DNA of 64,000 nucleotides from Pseudomonas entomophila (GCF_013523125.1 NZ_JAAMQJ010000001.1:235314-299313), one strand, 5' to 3'. Positions 52,520 to 61,993 are shown, numbered from the stretch's first letter. The notes: generated by a model from the sequence alone, not told the origin. Translations and numbers: made by a program.

Positions 52520-52876
52520 TCAGTGAGCTGAGCTCCGTTCTCGTATCGCCAGGCTCGAGCGCAGCAGGTTGCGTGTCTCCAACTCCACGCACCGCAGGTA
52601 ACAATGGGTCAACCGGCGACCTGCCGTGTGACGCTCGAGATCCTGCAATCGCTGGATACCATGGGCGCGTAGACGGTGGCGCCACTGCGCGAATGCGTCG
52701 GCGGCCTTCAAGACGGCTGCGTGCGCCGCCACTTCCAGGCGTGCTTCGCTGATGTCGATCGACAACGTCAGGTGCCGACGCAGAGCGCTCAGTGAAATGC
52801 GTGGCCAGAAAGGATCGTCACATCCGACCAGCCGCTCTTGGAGGGGCGTTGCAGCCCCGGTGTCATGAATGTGCAT
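52520..52876 (-). CDS. gpL-like phage head completion protein
   Basis: A 118-residue protein with the layout of P2 gpL: an acidic DDPFWPRISLSALRRHLTLS opening, helical middle (EVAAHAAVLKAADAFAQWRHR), RAHGIQRLQDLE, and the closing CYLRCVELETRNLLRSSLAIR, where gpL has its YxRAVxxxAxAxL end. gpL stabilises filled heads. Start ATG 52876 (MHIHDTGAATP) is chosen since upstream frame is antisense to the LuxR-type gene region. Identity rests on pattern only. Confidence 0.65.
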   Translation of the reverse strand: MHIHDTGAATPLQERLVGCDDPFWPRISLSALRRHLTLSIDISEARLEVAAHAAVLKAADAFAQWRHRLRAHGIQRLQDLERHTAGRRLTHCYLRCVELETRNLLRSSLAIRERSSAH

Positions 52877-52896
52877 GATGCGTGGCCTGCGCCCCT

Positions 52897-53148
52897 TCAG
52901 TCTTTGAGCATGCCGTAGCGCAGGGCCTTGATCACCGCCGCGATGCGTGTGGTGACGGAAAACTTGCGCAGGATATTGCCGATGTGAAAATTGATCGTGC
53001 ATTCCTGGCAGCCAAGAATCTGGCCGATTTCCCAAGAAGTCTTCCCGTAGGCGCACCAGAGCAGCACCTGCTCCTCGCGTGGTGTCAGCTTGATCGGATG
53101 CTCGTCCGTTTCGGTCTGGGCGGTCAGGGGGCGAACGTGAAGTGACAT
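52897..53148 (-). CDS. LuxR-type HTH protein without sensor domain
   Basis: An 83-residue regulator consisting almost only of a LuxR/GerE HTH: KLTPREEQVLLWCAYGKTSW, then EIGQILGCQECTINFHIGNI and LRKFSVTTRIAAVIKALRYG. It lacks both an autoinducer domain and a receiver. The C-terminal half resembles that of quorum-sensing LuxR proteins (TINFHI, ..AV..A...G), so it may derive from one. Start ATG 53148 (MSLHVRPL). It sits between the phage remnant and the TonB receptor, reading away from the latter. Confidence 0.78.
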   Translation of the reverse strand: MSLHVRPLTAQTETDEHPIKLTPREEQVLLWCAYGKTSWEIGQILGCQECTINFHIGNILRKFSVTTRIAAVIKALRYGMLKD

Positions 53149-53375
53149 GGCAGAGTCCTCGTCAAGGCAAGTAGGGCCGGCTAGGCCTGGCTCGAATGGG
53201 CACGTACTCACCTTAAGCAATGCAATCCTTCCCTCTCTAGCGACGCAATTTGTAAAACACGCTGGCACAAGACTGGCGTGGGTCGACGTCGCTGACAAAC
53301 ACGAGCACGGGCGTGCTCTGAACCCGTCGGCCAGCGTCTGATGCCCATCGCCTTTCTTTACCCGTGGAGTCCGTC

Positions 53376-55469
53376 ATGCGTTCGGTCCTGTTCTTCCCTC
53401 CTGCTCTCAGCGTGCTGGGCCTCATGGCCTCCAGTGGCCTGGCAGCGGCGCAGCCACCCTTGGAGCTGGGTCAAGTGCTGATCGAGGACCAGCGCCAGAG
53501 CGATGTGGAGGTAGCGCGTGATCGACTCCACGCAGTACCGGGTGCGACGCGGGTAGTCGACCTGCAGGAGGTATCCCGAGGTCGGGTGGCAAGCAATCAG
53601 GATGTATTGGCCTATCAGCCGGGTGTCTTCGCCCAGTCGGCCGGCAATGACGGCATCAAGCTGTCCATTCGCGGCTCCGGTATCAATCGGGCACCGGGGG
53701 CCCACGGGTCGGGGGTGTATACCCTGTTCGACGGCCTGCCGTTGAGCGGACCCGGGGGCACGCCGTATGAGCTGTTCGAGCCACTCTGGTTGAGCCGTGC
53801 GGACATCCTGCCAGGGGCCAACGGGTTCGAACTCGGTTCGCTGGCGCTTGGGGGCGCGATCAACTATGTCACCCATACCGGTTACGATGCGGCGCCCCTG
53901 CAGGCGCGCTACGAAGTGGGCAGTCGCGGCTATGCGCATCGCCAGATCAGCTCCGGGCAGGTCCTGGGCAACGTCGACTACTACGTGGCCTTGACCGATG
54001 CCGAATACGACGGCTATCAGCGACACACCAGCGGACGTTCCAAAGGTGTGGCTGCCAACGCGGGTTACCGCTTCAACGCCAACCTGGAGACCCGCTTCTA
54101 CCTGCGCTATCGCGAAACCGACAATGATCTGGCCGGTCGCTTGACCAAAGATCAGATCAAGCACGATCCGCGCGCGGCCAACCCGATCTACCTGCGCCGC
54201 GACGCCAGCCGGCCACAGCCGGGCAGCACGTGGCTGGCGAACAAGACCACGCTGTATTTCGACGACGAGTCACGCCTGGAAACCGGGCTGGTGTACCACG
54301 ATTACCCCATGGATCTGCGCGAAGGCGCCACCCGCCTCAAGGTCGCCTACACCGACGTGAGCGGCAGCCTGGCCTATCACCGACGCGACACGCTGTTCGA
54401 CCGCGAGAGCAAGACCACCCTGGCCTGGCGCACCACCAAGCACCTGCCCAACAGCGGCGCTTCGGAATTCGTGCGTGTACCCGAAGCCGGCAATGGCTTC
54501 AGGGCCATCGGGACGCGCACCCGCGATTTCAGCTATCAGGGCTCGGACACGGTCCTGCGGTTGAGCAATGAGCTGGAACTGATGCCGGACCTGTGGCTGA
54601 CCAGCGGGTTGGCGGCGATCTACACGCGCCGGGAAAGCGCGGTCAGCTACCCGCGTGACGGCGGCAAGGTCAGTCAGCATGATTGGGACTATGCACCGCG
54701 CCTGGGGCTGCGTTACGACCTCACGCCTGAGGTGCAGGTGTTCGGCAACCTCAGTCGCTCGGTCGAGCCGCCTCATCCGTGGTCGCTGATCTGGAGTTCG
54801 CCCGCCCTTGGTGGCCGCCAGATCCAACCGATTGCCATGCAGAACCAGACCGCCACCACGCTGGAACTGGGCGCGCGCGGCGACGCGGCACTGGGCCGCT
54901 GGGACCTGGTCTGGTACTACGCCCGTGTGCGCCATGAACTGCTCGCGGTGGAGATCCTGCCGGGGGTGACGCCGTCCGAATTCAATGCCAGCGGTACGGT
55001 GCACCAGGGCGTGGAAGCGAGCCTCGACAGCCGACTGTGGGAAGCCGCCGACCAGGGCCGCCTGAGCCTGCGTCAGGCCTACACCTTCAGCGACTTCCAC
55101 TATCGCCACGACGATCGCTTTGGCGACAATCGTCTCCCAGGCCTGCCGATGCACCATTACCAGGCCGAGCTGCGCTACGACTGGCCGAGCGGACTGTACG
55201 CCGGCATCAACACGCAGCTGGTGTCCAAGGTGCAGGTGGACTATGCCAACAGCTATCAGGCCGATGCCTATGCACTGTTCGGCGCACGCCTGGGCTGGGA
55301 CTCGCCCAAGCGGGACTGGCAGGGGTGGCTGGACCTGCGCAACCTGGGCGATCGCCGCTACGCGGCCACGGTCACGCCAGGTTATGACGATGCCGGTACC
55401 GATCTGGCCCGCTCCACGCCAGGCGAAGGCATGGGTGTCTATGCGGGCGTGGCCTACAGCTGGCGCTGA
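53376..55469 (+). CDS. TonB-dependent outer-membrane receptor
   Basis: Outer-membrane importer for an iron chelate or similar ligand. The 697-residue protein has a signal peptide (cleaved about residue 26, after GLAAA), a plug domain (QDVLAYQPGVFAQSAGNDG, IKLSIRGSGINRAPGAHGSG, VYTLFDGLPLSGPGG, about 75-145; LGGAINYVTHTG) and a 22-strand barrel with many aromatic-ended strands. No N-terminal signalling domain and no sigma/anti-sigma pair nearby, so no surface signalling. It looks FecA-like in the plug. The last residue is Arg rather than Phe, which is unusual. Ligand unknown. Confidence 0.88.
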   Translation: MRSVLFFPPALSVLGLMASSGLAAAQPPLELGQVLIEDQRQSDVEVARDRLHAVPGATRVVDLQEVSRGRVASNQDVLAYQPGVFAQSAGNDGIKLSIRGSGINRAPGAHGSGVYTLFDGLPLSGPGGTPYELFEPLWLSRADILPGANGFELGSLALGGAINYVTHTGYDAAPLQARYEVGSRGYAHRQISSGQVLGNVDYYVALTDAEYDGYQRHTSGRSKGVAANAGYRFNANLETRFYLRYRETDNDLAGRLTKDQIKHDPRAANPIYLRRDASRPQPGSTWLANKTTLYFDDESRLETGLVYHDYPMDLREGATRLKVAYTDVSGSLAYHRRDTLFDRESKTTLAWRTTKHLPNSGASEFVRVPEAGNGFRAIGTRTRDFSYQGSDTVLRLSNELELMPDLWLTSGLAAIYTRRESAVSYPRDGGKVSQHDWDYAPRLGLRYDLTPEVQVFGNLSRSVEPPHPWSLIWSSPALGGRQIQPIAMQNQTATTLELGARGDAALGRWDLVWYYARVRHELLAVEILPGVTPSEFNASGTVHQGVEASLDSRLWEAADQGRLSLRQAYTFSDFHYRHDDRFGDNRLPGLPMHHYQAELRYDWPSGLYAGINTQLVSKVQVDYANSYQADAYALFGARLGWDSPKRDWQGWLDLRNLGDRRYAATVTPGYDDAGTDLARSTPGEGMGVYAGVAYSWR

Positions 55470-55472
55470 GGC

Positions 55473-56537
55473 TCAGGACGGCAGCTGTATCTGCGACTTG
55501 CTCGAGGCGAAGATCGCCCAGCTGGAGATGAACAGCGCGGCGATCAAGGGGCCGATGACGAAGCCATTGAGGCCGAAGACCGCCATGCCGCCCAGGGTGG
55601 AGATCAGGATGAGCCAGTCCGGCATCTTGGTGTCCTTGCCCACCAGCAGCGGTCGCAACAGGTTGTCCACCAGACCGATCACCAGCACCCCGAACGCGGT
55701 CAGCACGATGCCTTGCCAGATGGCGCCAGTCATCAGGAAGTACACGGCCACCGGGGCCCAGACGATACCCGCGCCGACCGCAGGCAGCAGCGACAGGAAT
55801 GCCATCAGCACGGCCCACACCAGGGCGCTGGGGATATCCAGAATCCAGAAGATGAACCCGCCCAATGCACCTTGGGTGACCGCCACCACCAGGTTGCCTT
55901 TGACCGTGGCGCGCACGACGCGACTGAACTTGAGCTGCAGCCGGCGCTTCTGCTGCTCGGGCAACGGCACCGCCAGGCGGACCTTGCGGGCCAGTTCGGC
56001 GCCTTCACGCAAGAAGAAGAACAGCAGGTAGGTCATCACGCCGAAGCCGACCAGAAAGTCGAACGTGCCCTGGCCGAAGCTGAACACCTGACTCGCAAAG
56101 TATTGGCTACCCTGCATCGCGCCATGGGAGATCTTGTCGCGCAGCCCGTCGAGGTTGCCCATGCCCATGCGGTCCAGCGTGTTCTGCGCGAATGCCGGCA
56201 GCATGTCCTTGCCATGCTCCAGATAGCCGGCCAAATCCAACTGTCCGCCTTGGATCCGCTGATACAGGGTGGCGCCCTCCTGCACCAACAGGGCGCTGAT
56301 GACGATCACAGGCAATACCGCGATCAGCAGGCAGACGCCCAGTGTGGCAGCTGCGGCCAGGTTGCGCCGACGTCCGAAACGCAACAGCAGTTTGCGTTGC
56401 ATCGGTGCGAAGATGATGGCCAGCGTCACCGCCCAGAAGACCGCGCCGTAGTACGGCAGCAGAATCCAGACAAAGGCGATCGTGACCAGGGCCAACAAGA
56501 CGGCCAGCGCCTTGTTTTGAAGTGCAGTTTCGTTCAT
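55473..56537 (-). CDS. AI-2E/PerM-family membrane protein
   Basis: A 354-residue inner-membrane protein of the AI-2E transporter (UPF0118/PerM) family with seven or eight helices. It opens with two helices (ALAVLLALVTIAFVWILLPY, VFWAVTLAIIFAPM), has a long central soluble region (residues about 80-150) and then the conserved GALGGFIFWILDIPSALVW and AGIVWAPVAVYFLMTG. Family members export small molecules or ions; the substrate is unknown. It converges on the TonB receptor with 3 bp between stops. Confidence 0.86.
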   Translation of the reverse strand: MNETALQNKALAVLLALVTIAFVWILLPYYGAVFWAVTLAIIFAPMQRKLLLRFGRRRNLAAAATLGVCLLIAVLPVIVISALLVQEGATLYQRIQGGQLDLAGYLEHGKDMLPAFAQNTLDRMGMGNLDGLRDKISHGAMQGSQYFASQVFSFGQGTFDFLVGFGVMTYLLFFFLREGAELARKVRLAVPLPEQQKRRLQLKFSRVVRATVKGNLVVAVTQGALGGFIFWILDIPSALVWAVLMAFLSLLPAVGAGIVWAPVAVYFLMTGAIWQGIVLTAFGVLVIGLVDNLLRPLLVGKDTKMPDWLILISTLGGMAVFGLNGFVIGPLIAALFISSWAIFASSKSQIQLPS

Positions 56538-56663
56538 GGAGGTTCCTCGTGAGCTCAGACATTAGTGCGCGCGCCTTCGGCAAAGTGCCATGCCTGAGTT
56601 GACGCACGTCAATATTCCCGAACCCGCCCATCGCTAGCATTGGCGCCTTTTGCGCGGTGCCCC

Positions 56664-57998
56664 ATGACCTTGTTCGCCACACCTGAACTGCTGGCGCCTG
56701 CCGGCTCTCTGAAGACGCTGCGCTACGCGTTCGCCTACGGCGCCGATGCCGTGTACGCCGGCCAGCCTCGCTACAGCTTGCGTGTGCGCAACAACGCCTT
56801 CGACCCTGCCACCCTGGCGCAAGGGATCGCCGAGGCTCATGCCCTCGGCAAGCGTTTGTACGTGGTGGTCAACATCGCGCCGCACAACGCCAAGCTCAAG
56901 ACCTTCCTGAAGGACATGGAGCCTGTGATCGCCATGGGCCCCGATGCGCTGATCCTGTCCGACCCCGGCCTGATCATGCTGGTGCGTCGACACTTTCCAC
57001 AGATGCCGGTACACCTCTCCGTGCAGGCCAATACGGTGAACTGGGCCAGTGTCGAGTTCTGGGCCAGCCAGGGCGTGCAGCGGGTGATCCTGTCGCGTGA
57101 GCTGTCGCTCGAAGAAATCGGAGAGATCCGTCAGCAGGCGCCTGGCATGGAACTGGAAGTCTTCGTGCACGGTGCGCTGTGCATGGCCTACTCGGGACGC
57201 TGCCTGCTCTCGGGCTACCTCAACCGGCGCGACGCCAACCAGGGCGCCTGCACCAATGCCTGCCGCTGGAAGTACGATGCCGTCCCGGCCAGCGAGACGC
57301 TGGGCGGCGAGATGGTGCGCACGGTCGAGCCGACCCTGGGCCTCGGCGCGCCGACCGAGCAGGCCTACCTGCTCGAGGAAAGCGGTCGACCAGGGGAATG
57401 GATGCCAGCCTTCGAAGACGAACACGGCACCTACATCATGAATGCCAAGGACCTGCGCGCCATCCAGCATGTCGAGCGCCTGGCACACATGGGCGTGCAT
57501 TCGCTGAAGATCGAGGGGCGGACCAAATCGCACTTCTACTGTGCCCGCACCGTACAGGCCTATCGCAAGGCCATCGACGATGCCGCTGCCGGGCTACCCT
57601 TCGACCGCAGCCTGATGGGCGATCTGGAATCCCTGGCCAACCGGGGCTACACCGAAGGGTTCCTGCGTCGTCACGTACACGATGAATACCAGAACTACCA
57701 GCGCGGTCAGTCGATCTCTCAGCGCCAGCAGTTCGTGGGCGAGCTGACCGGCGCACGAATCGGAGGCTGGGCCGAGGTCAAGGTGAAGAACCGGTTCGCC
57801 GTGGGCGATCATCTGGAACTGATGACGCCCCAGGGCAACTACCCCTTCGAACTGCAGCGCCTGCGTGACCTACGGCAGGCGCCTCTCGAGGTGGCAGCGG
57901 GCGATGGGCATGTGGTACTGATCCCTCTTCCCGAACAAGTGTCTTTGGAGTACGGATTGCTGCTACGCGATCTCGACCCCGAACCCGCGGCTGACTGA
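56664..57998 (+). CDS. trhP: tRNA 5-hydroxyuridine modification protein TrhP (YegQ), U32 family
   Basis: U32-family protein that installs 5-hydroxyuridine at tRNA position 34 using prephenate-derived chemistry. The 444-residue protein has ELLAPAGSLKTLRYAFAYGA (N terminus), the U32 signature EVFVHGALCMAYSGRCLLS (about 168-186), cysteines in GACTNACRWKY that likely hold a Fe-S cluster, and SLKIEGRTKSHFYCARTVQA. This matches YegQ/TrhP rather than UbiU/UbiV (shorter). Start ATG 56664 is preferred over 56640. Divergent from the AI-2E gene. Confidence 0.88.
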   Translation: MTLFATPELLAPAGSLKTLRYAFAYGADAVYAGQPRYSLRVRNNAFDPATLAQGIAEAHALGKRLYVVVNIAPHNAKLKTFLKDMEPVIAMGPDALILSDPGLIMLVRRHFPQMPVHLSVQANTVNWASVEFWASQGVQRVILSRELSLEEIGEIRQQAPGMELEVFVHGALCMAYSGRCLLSGYLNRRDANQGACTNACRWKYDAVPASETLGGEMVRTVEPTLGLGAPTEQAYLLEESGRPGEWMPAFEDEHGTYIMNAKDLRAIQHVERLAHMGVHSLKIEGRTKSHFYCARTVQAYRKAIDDAAAGLPFDRSLMGDLESLANRGYTEGFLRRHVHDEYQNYQRGQSISQRQQFVGELTGARIGGWAEVKVKNRFAVGDHLELMTPQGNYPFELQRLRDLRQAPLEVAAGDGHVVLIPLPEQVSLEYGLLLRDLDPEPAAD

Positions 57999-58094
57999 CC
58001 GCACGTGTCATGAGGAGTAACACCTTCCGCGGCAGCACGTCATCCGCCGCCTGCTAGAGTCACTTCTTCCTACACGATCTGGTTTGAGGTACTC

Positions 58095-59102
58095 ATGTTG
58101 CGCGCGACCGTTCTGACCCTGGCCTGCCTGGTCGGCAGCCACGCCTTCGCTGATCCGCCAGTGTCCTATGGTCAGCAACTCGAAGGTTTCGAGTACCCGT
58201 ACCCTCTACGGCACTTCGACATCTCCTCGCAAGGTCAGCACCTGCAGATGGGCTACATGGACGTGCCCGCTGCCGGCACGGCGAACGGCCGTACCGTCGT
58301 GCTGCTGCACGGCAAGAACTTCTGCGCCGCGACCTGGGAAAGCACGATCGACGCGCTCGTTCAGGCCGGTTACCGCGTGATTGCACCGGACCAGATCGGT
58401 TTCTGCACCTCGAGCAAACCCCGTCACTATCAGTTCAGTTTCCAGCAACTGGCCCTCAACACCCACACACTGCTCGACACGTTGAACGTGAAGCAGGCCA
58501 TCGTGCTGGGCCATTCCACCGGGGGCATGCTGGCGACGCGTTACGCGTTGATGTACCCCGACATGGTCGAGCGTCTGGCCATGGTCAACCCGATCGGGCT
58601 GGAAGACTGGAAAGCCTTGGGCGTGCCTTACCGAAGCGTGGACCAGTGGTATGCGCGCGAGCTCGAGGTCAGCGCCGAGGGAATCCGTGAGTATGAGCGC
58701 AAGACGTACTATGCCGGTCGCTGGAAACCCGAGTACGAGCGCTGGGTGCAGATGCTGGCCGGCCTCAACAGCGGCCCGGGACGCGAGGCGGTGGCCTGGA
58801 ACTCGGCCCTGCTCTACGACATGATCTTCACGCAGCCGGTGGTCTATGAGTTCAAGCACCTGTCGATGCCCACCTTGCTGTTGATCGGCGACAAGGACAC
58901 CACCGCCATCGGCAGCGACGTGGCCGAGCCGGCGTTGAAGGCGACCCTGGGCAACTATGCGGTGCTCGGCCCCCGCGTGGTCGGGCAGATCCCCAAGGGT
59001 GAGCTGGTCACGTTCGAGGGGATGGGGCACGCACCGCAGATCGAGGCTCCCGAACGCTTCCACAAGGCCCTGTTGGCCTGGCTCGACAGGCCGTTACCCT
59101 AG
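58095..59102 (+). CDS. Exported alpha/beta hydrolase
   Basis: A 335-residue alpha/beta-hydrolase with a signal peptide (LRATVLTLACLVGSHAFA, cleaved about residue 19), oxyanion motif VLLHGKNF (about 70), nucleophile elbow LGHSTGGMLA (Ser about 143), acid in IGDKDTTAIG (about 277) and catalytic His in EGMGHAPQ (about 315). Likely a periplasmic esterase or epoxide-hydrolase-like enzyme; the substrate is unknown. Its last 9 bp overlap the stop end of the convergent ZapE-like gene. Confidence 0.87.
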   Translation: MLRATVLTLACLVGSHAFADPPVSYGQQLEGFEYPYPLRHFDISSQGQHLQMGYMDVPAAGTANGRTVVLLHGKNFCAATWESTIDALVQAGYRVIAPDQIGFCTSSKPRHYQFSFQQLALNTHTLLDTLNVKQAIVLGHSTGGMLATRYALMYPDMVERLAMVNPIGLEDWKALGVPYRSVDQWYARELEVSAEGIREYERKTYYAGRWKPEYERWVQMLAGLNSGPGREAVAWNSALLYDMIFTQPVVYEFKHLSMPTLLLIGDKDTTAIGSDVAEPALKATLGNYAVLGPRVVGQIPKGELVTFEGMGHAPQIEAPERFHKALLAWLDRPLP

Positions 59103-60233
59103 AGCAGGTGTCGTGCAGCCTTCACCGTAGTGCTGCCACTGCATCTCGCGCAGGCGGCTCAAGGTGCGACGGAAGGCGAAACTCAGGTAGCCATCGGGAT
59201 ACAGCGCCTCGAGCGGAACGTCGGCCTCGAGGTACAACACCACGCGGCGGTCGTAGCATTCATCCACCAACGCGATGAACCGCCTGACGCTGTCATCCTT
59301 GATCGACAGGGACGGCAACTGACGGTCGCCCGCCTCGACGCGACGGGCGGCGTCCTCGGTCCCTCGCGCAATCCTTGCGGGACGCTGCTGCCCGCCCAGT
59401 GCAGGCACGCCCCCGACCAGGATGGTGTTGAACTGGTTGCACAGGGCCATGAACTCCTGGGTGGCCATGGGTTGCTCGCACAGGTCTGCGAATCGACACC
59501 ACACCACCTGCTCGTTGCGCCGGATCACCTCCAGGTGACGGGTGCCGAGCATCAAGGGCCGATCCGTTCCCAACTGCGCCGGATCGAGCGTGCGAAACAC
59601 CTGGAGCAAGGCGCAGTCACCCGCGTCAGCACGCACCCAATAACGTTGACAGGACTGCCCCGGACGCAGGCGATGGTCCTGCTCACCATTGACCGCCAGT
59701 ACCTGCATGTGCCGCTCGAGGGCAGCGATGGCTGGCAGGAAGCGCTCTCGGTTGAAGCCCTCTTCATACAGGCGCGAAGGAGGTTGATTGGACGTGGCGA
59801 CCAAGGTCACGCCGTGTTCGAACAGGGCCTGGAACAGACGACCGAGGATGATCGCATCGGCGATGTCGCTGACGAACAGCTCGTCGAAGCACATGACCTT
59901 GATCGACTCGGCCAGCTCTCGAGCCAGGGCCGTCAGGGGGTCGACCGTACCATTGAGCTGGAACAGTCGTTGGTGGACCCAGGCCATGAAATGATGAAAG
60001 TGCTGGCGTCTGGCACGCAGCGGTACGGCAACCACACTGGCATGGAATGTATCCATGAGCCAGGTCTTGCCACGCCCCACTGGACCCCACAGGTAGACAC
60101 CCTGTGCCGCCCGACCCGTCTTTAGCCTCTGATAGCACGCCTGCAAGGCTTCCACAGCACTGCGCTGCGCAGGGTCATCGGTGAAACCCTCGTCGTGGAC
60201 GGCGTGGTCGTAACGGCTTCGTGGGTCCAAGGC
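59094..60233 (-). CDS. ZapE/AFG1-like ATPase
   Basis: AAA-type ATPase of the AFG1/ZapE family; ZapE acts on the cell-division ring. The 379-residue protein has Walker A WGPVGRGKTWLMDTF (about 49-63), the HFHHFMAWVHQRL stretch, Walker B VMCFDELFVSDIADA (about 113-127), and sensor region LVATSNQPPSRLYEEG. Start ATG 60233 (MALDPRSRYDH). The C-terminal half (SFAFRRTLSRLREMQ) is typical. Compared with the core ZapE near the rpsI/mraZ region this looks like a second copy, so a role in division is not certain. Confidence 0.8.
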   Translation of the reverse strand, partial: ALDPRSRYDHAVHDEGFTDDPAQRSAVEALQACYQRLKTGRAAQGVYLWGPVGRGKTWLMDTFHASVVAVPLRARRQHFHHFMAWVHQRLFQLNGTVDPLTALARELAESIKVMCFDELFVSDIADAIILGRLFQALFEHGVTLVATSNQPPSRLYEEGFNRERFLPAIAALERHMQVLAVNGEQDHRLRPGQSCQRYWVRADAGDCALLQVFRTLDPAQLGTDRPLMLGTRHLEVIRRNEQVVWCRFADLCEQPMATQEFMALCNQFNTILVGGVPALGGQQRPARIARGTEDAARRVEAGDRQLPSLSIKDDSVRRFIALVDECYDRRVVLYLEADVPLEALYPDGYLSFAFRRTLSRLREMQWQHYGEGCTTPALG

Positions 60234-60280
60234 CATGCGGATCGGCTCGCGTGAACAAACCCGCATGATACGCCATGCGC

Positions 60281-61429
60281 TCAGTGGGTACTGAGGCCTA
60301 CCTTCAGCAGGGCACCGTCCTTGGCATCGGTCAGCAGGTAGAGGAAGCCATCAGGACCGACGCGTACGTCGCGAATGCGCGCGTCGAGCTCGCCCAGCAG
60401 GCGTTCTTCATGGACGATACGGTCGCCCTCGAGCTGCAGGCGGATCAGCTCTTTGGTGGCCAGCGCCCCGATGAACAGGTCATGGTCCCAGGCCTTGAAC
60501 GTCGGATTGTCATAGAAAGCCATGCCGCTGATGCCTGGGGATTTTTCCCAGACATGGTGCGGATCTTCCATGCCCTCGACATGCTTGCCCTTGGCCTCGG
60601 GGATAGGCAGCATCGAATAATTGATGCCGTGGGTCGCGATCGGCCAGCCATAGTTCTTGCCGGCCTTGGGAATATTGATCTCATCACCCCCACGCGGGCC
60701 ATGCTCGTGCGTCCAGATCTTGCCGGTCCAAGGGTTGAGCGCAGCGCCCTGCTGGTTACGGTGGCCGAACGACCAGATTTCCGGGCGGACCTTGTCTTGC
60801 CCTACGAAGGGGTTGTCCTTGGGAATCTCGCCATCCGGCAGGATGCGCACCAGCTTGCCTTGCAGCTTGTCCAGATCCTGCGCCGTGGCACGCTGGTTGT
60901 TTTCGCCGAGCGCAATGAACAGGTAGCCGTCGCGGTCGAAGACCAGCTTGCCACCAAAGTGGTTGCCCTCCGACAGTTTGGGCTGCTGGCGGAAGATCAC
61001 GGTGAAGTCATCCAGGTGACGCAGGTCGCTGGACAGCTGGCCACGGCCGACGGCCGTACCTGCCTTGCCATCGTCGCCTTCTTCGGCATAGGACAGGTAA
61101 ACGGTGCGATCAGACGTGAAATCCGGCGAGAGCACCACGTCGAGCAAACCGCCCTGTCCTTTGGCCCAGACGCTGGGCACGCCACTCAAAGGCGGCCCGA
61201 CCTTGCCTTCAGGGCTGATCACACGCAAGTCGCCTGGTTTTTCGGTGACGAGGATGTGCTTGCCGTCCGGCAGGAAGGCCAAGGCCCAGGGATTGCGCAA
61301 GCCCTCCGCCACGGTGGCTACGGTCAGCTGGCCTTCTTCGCTGGGGTAGTACGTTTCGGGAAGCGCCTGGGCCAGGGTAGGCATCAGCGTGAATGCCGCC
61401 AGTGCCAGCGACCATGAATAACGGGACAT
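60281..61429 (-). CDS. PQQ-dependent aldose sugar dehydrogenase (soluble type, YliI-like)
   Basis: A periplasmic beta-propeller dehydrogenase using PQQ to oxidise aldoses. The 382-residue protein has a signal peptide (LALAAFTLMPTLAQA), then NPWALAFLPDGKHILVTEKP (about 46-65), the family blocks GGLLDVVLSPDF, GNHFGGKLVFDRDGYLFIALG in two pieces, WSFGHRNQQGAALNP and WTHEHGPRGGDEIN, where the PQQ and calcium ligands fall, and the C-terminal LDARIRDVRVGPDGFLYLLTD in pieces. The cofactor is expected to come from core pqq genes. Confidence 0.88.
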   Translation of the reverse strand: MSRYSWSLALAAFTLMPTLAQALPETYYPSEEGQLTVATVAEGLRNPWALAFLPDGKHILVTEKPGDLRVISPEGKVGPPLSGVPSVWAKGQGGLLDVVLSPDFTSDRTVYLSYAEEGDDGKAGTAVGRGQLSSDLRHLDDFTVIFRQQPKLSEGNHFGGKLVFDRDGYLFIALGENNQRATAQDLDKLQGKLVRILPDGEIPKDNPFVGQDKVRPEIWSFGHRNQQGAALNPWTGKIWTHEHGPRGGDEINIPKAGKNYGWPIATHGINYSMLPIPEAKGKHVEGMEDPHHVWEKSPGISGMAFYDNPTFKAWDHDLFIGALATKELIRLQLEGDRIVHEERLLGELDARIRDVRVGPDGFLYLLTDAKDGALLKVGLSTH

Positions 61430-61470
61430 GCAAGGACTCCTTCCAAGGGGGGTGTGCTGAAGACGGGGGC

Positions 61471-61791
61471 TTAGCGCACAGGCGCCGCGTCTCGTGGCAG
61501 TGGTGTAGGGGTCGAACGGGGGCGTTCGGTACGTGGTGCCGGACGCAGGTTGTCACCATTGCCGATGCCCCGGTTGTCCAGCGTGGGCGGGCGCGGCTGT
61601 GGCACGGTCGATGGACCGTGCACGGGTGGAGTGGCGGGCACGCTGCCTTGTCGGCTATTGGGGTTGATTCGCTGGATCGGACTGTTGTAAGGGTTGCGCT
61701 CGACGGCAGGCGTGCTGGGTGCGACCGGCGACGGGTGGACGGGCAGGACGATCAGCGTGCTGAGCAGCGCCATGACGCGGATAGGGTTCAT
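61471..61791 (-). CDS. Small exported proline-rich protein
   Basis: No family recognised. A 106-residue protein with a short hydrophobic N terminus (IRVMALLSTLIVLPVH), likely a signal sequence, followed by a low-complexity, Pro/Asn/Arg-rich tail (SPVAPSTPAVERNPYNSPIQ and TVPQPRPPTLDNRGIGN) that should be disordered. Start ATG 61791 is chosen because the longer frame covers the promoter. Reads in line with the PQQ dehydrogenase gene, 41 bp upstream of it, so they may share a message. Confidence 0.55.
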   Translation of the reverse strand: MNPIRVMALLSTLIVLPVHPSPVAPSTPAVERNPYNSPIQRINPNSRQGSVPATPPVHGPSTVPQPRPPTLDNRGIGNGDNLRPAPRTERPRSTPTPLPRDAAPVR

Positions 61792-61993
61792 GCTTCGACT
61801 CCTGAGCGAAGACTCTCGGGCATTGGAGGGTATGGGAAAGCGCAGGTTTCCTAGACGACCCCATGCACATGATTCCTGATATGTCCGATAAGCCATGCGC
61901 TTGAGCATGCACCGCCTATCCCGGCTTGGACCGTGCAATGCCTTCAGGTCTTTGTCACACTGCCTGCTTGCTCTTGAATCGAGGTGAGCCTTC

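Larger units (their letters stand above)
51186..52876. mobile_element. Probable remnant of a P2-like prophage
   Basis: Four small genes of phage look are packed between nuoN and the LuxR-type gene: an Ogr/Delta-type zinc finger, a CI-type repressor, a holin and a gpL-like head completion protein. On the minus strand the order gpL-holin-(...)-ogr keeps the P2 late-operon order L, X, Y ... ogr, with nearly everything between deleted. No integrase, tail or lysin gene remains and no att duplication was seen. Confidence 0.6.
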
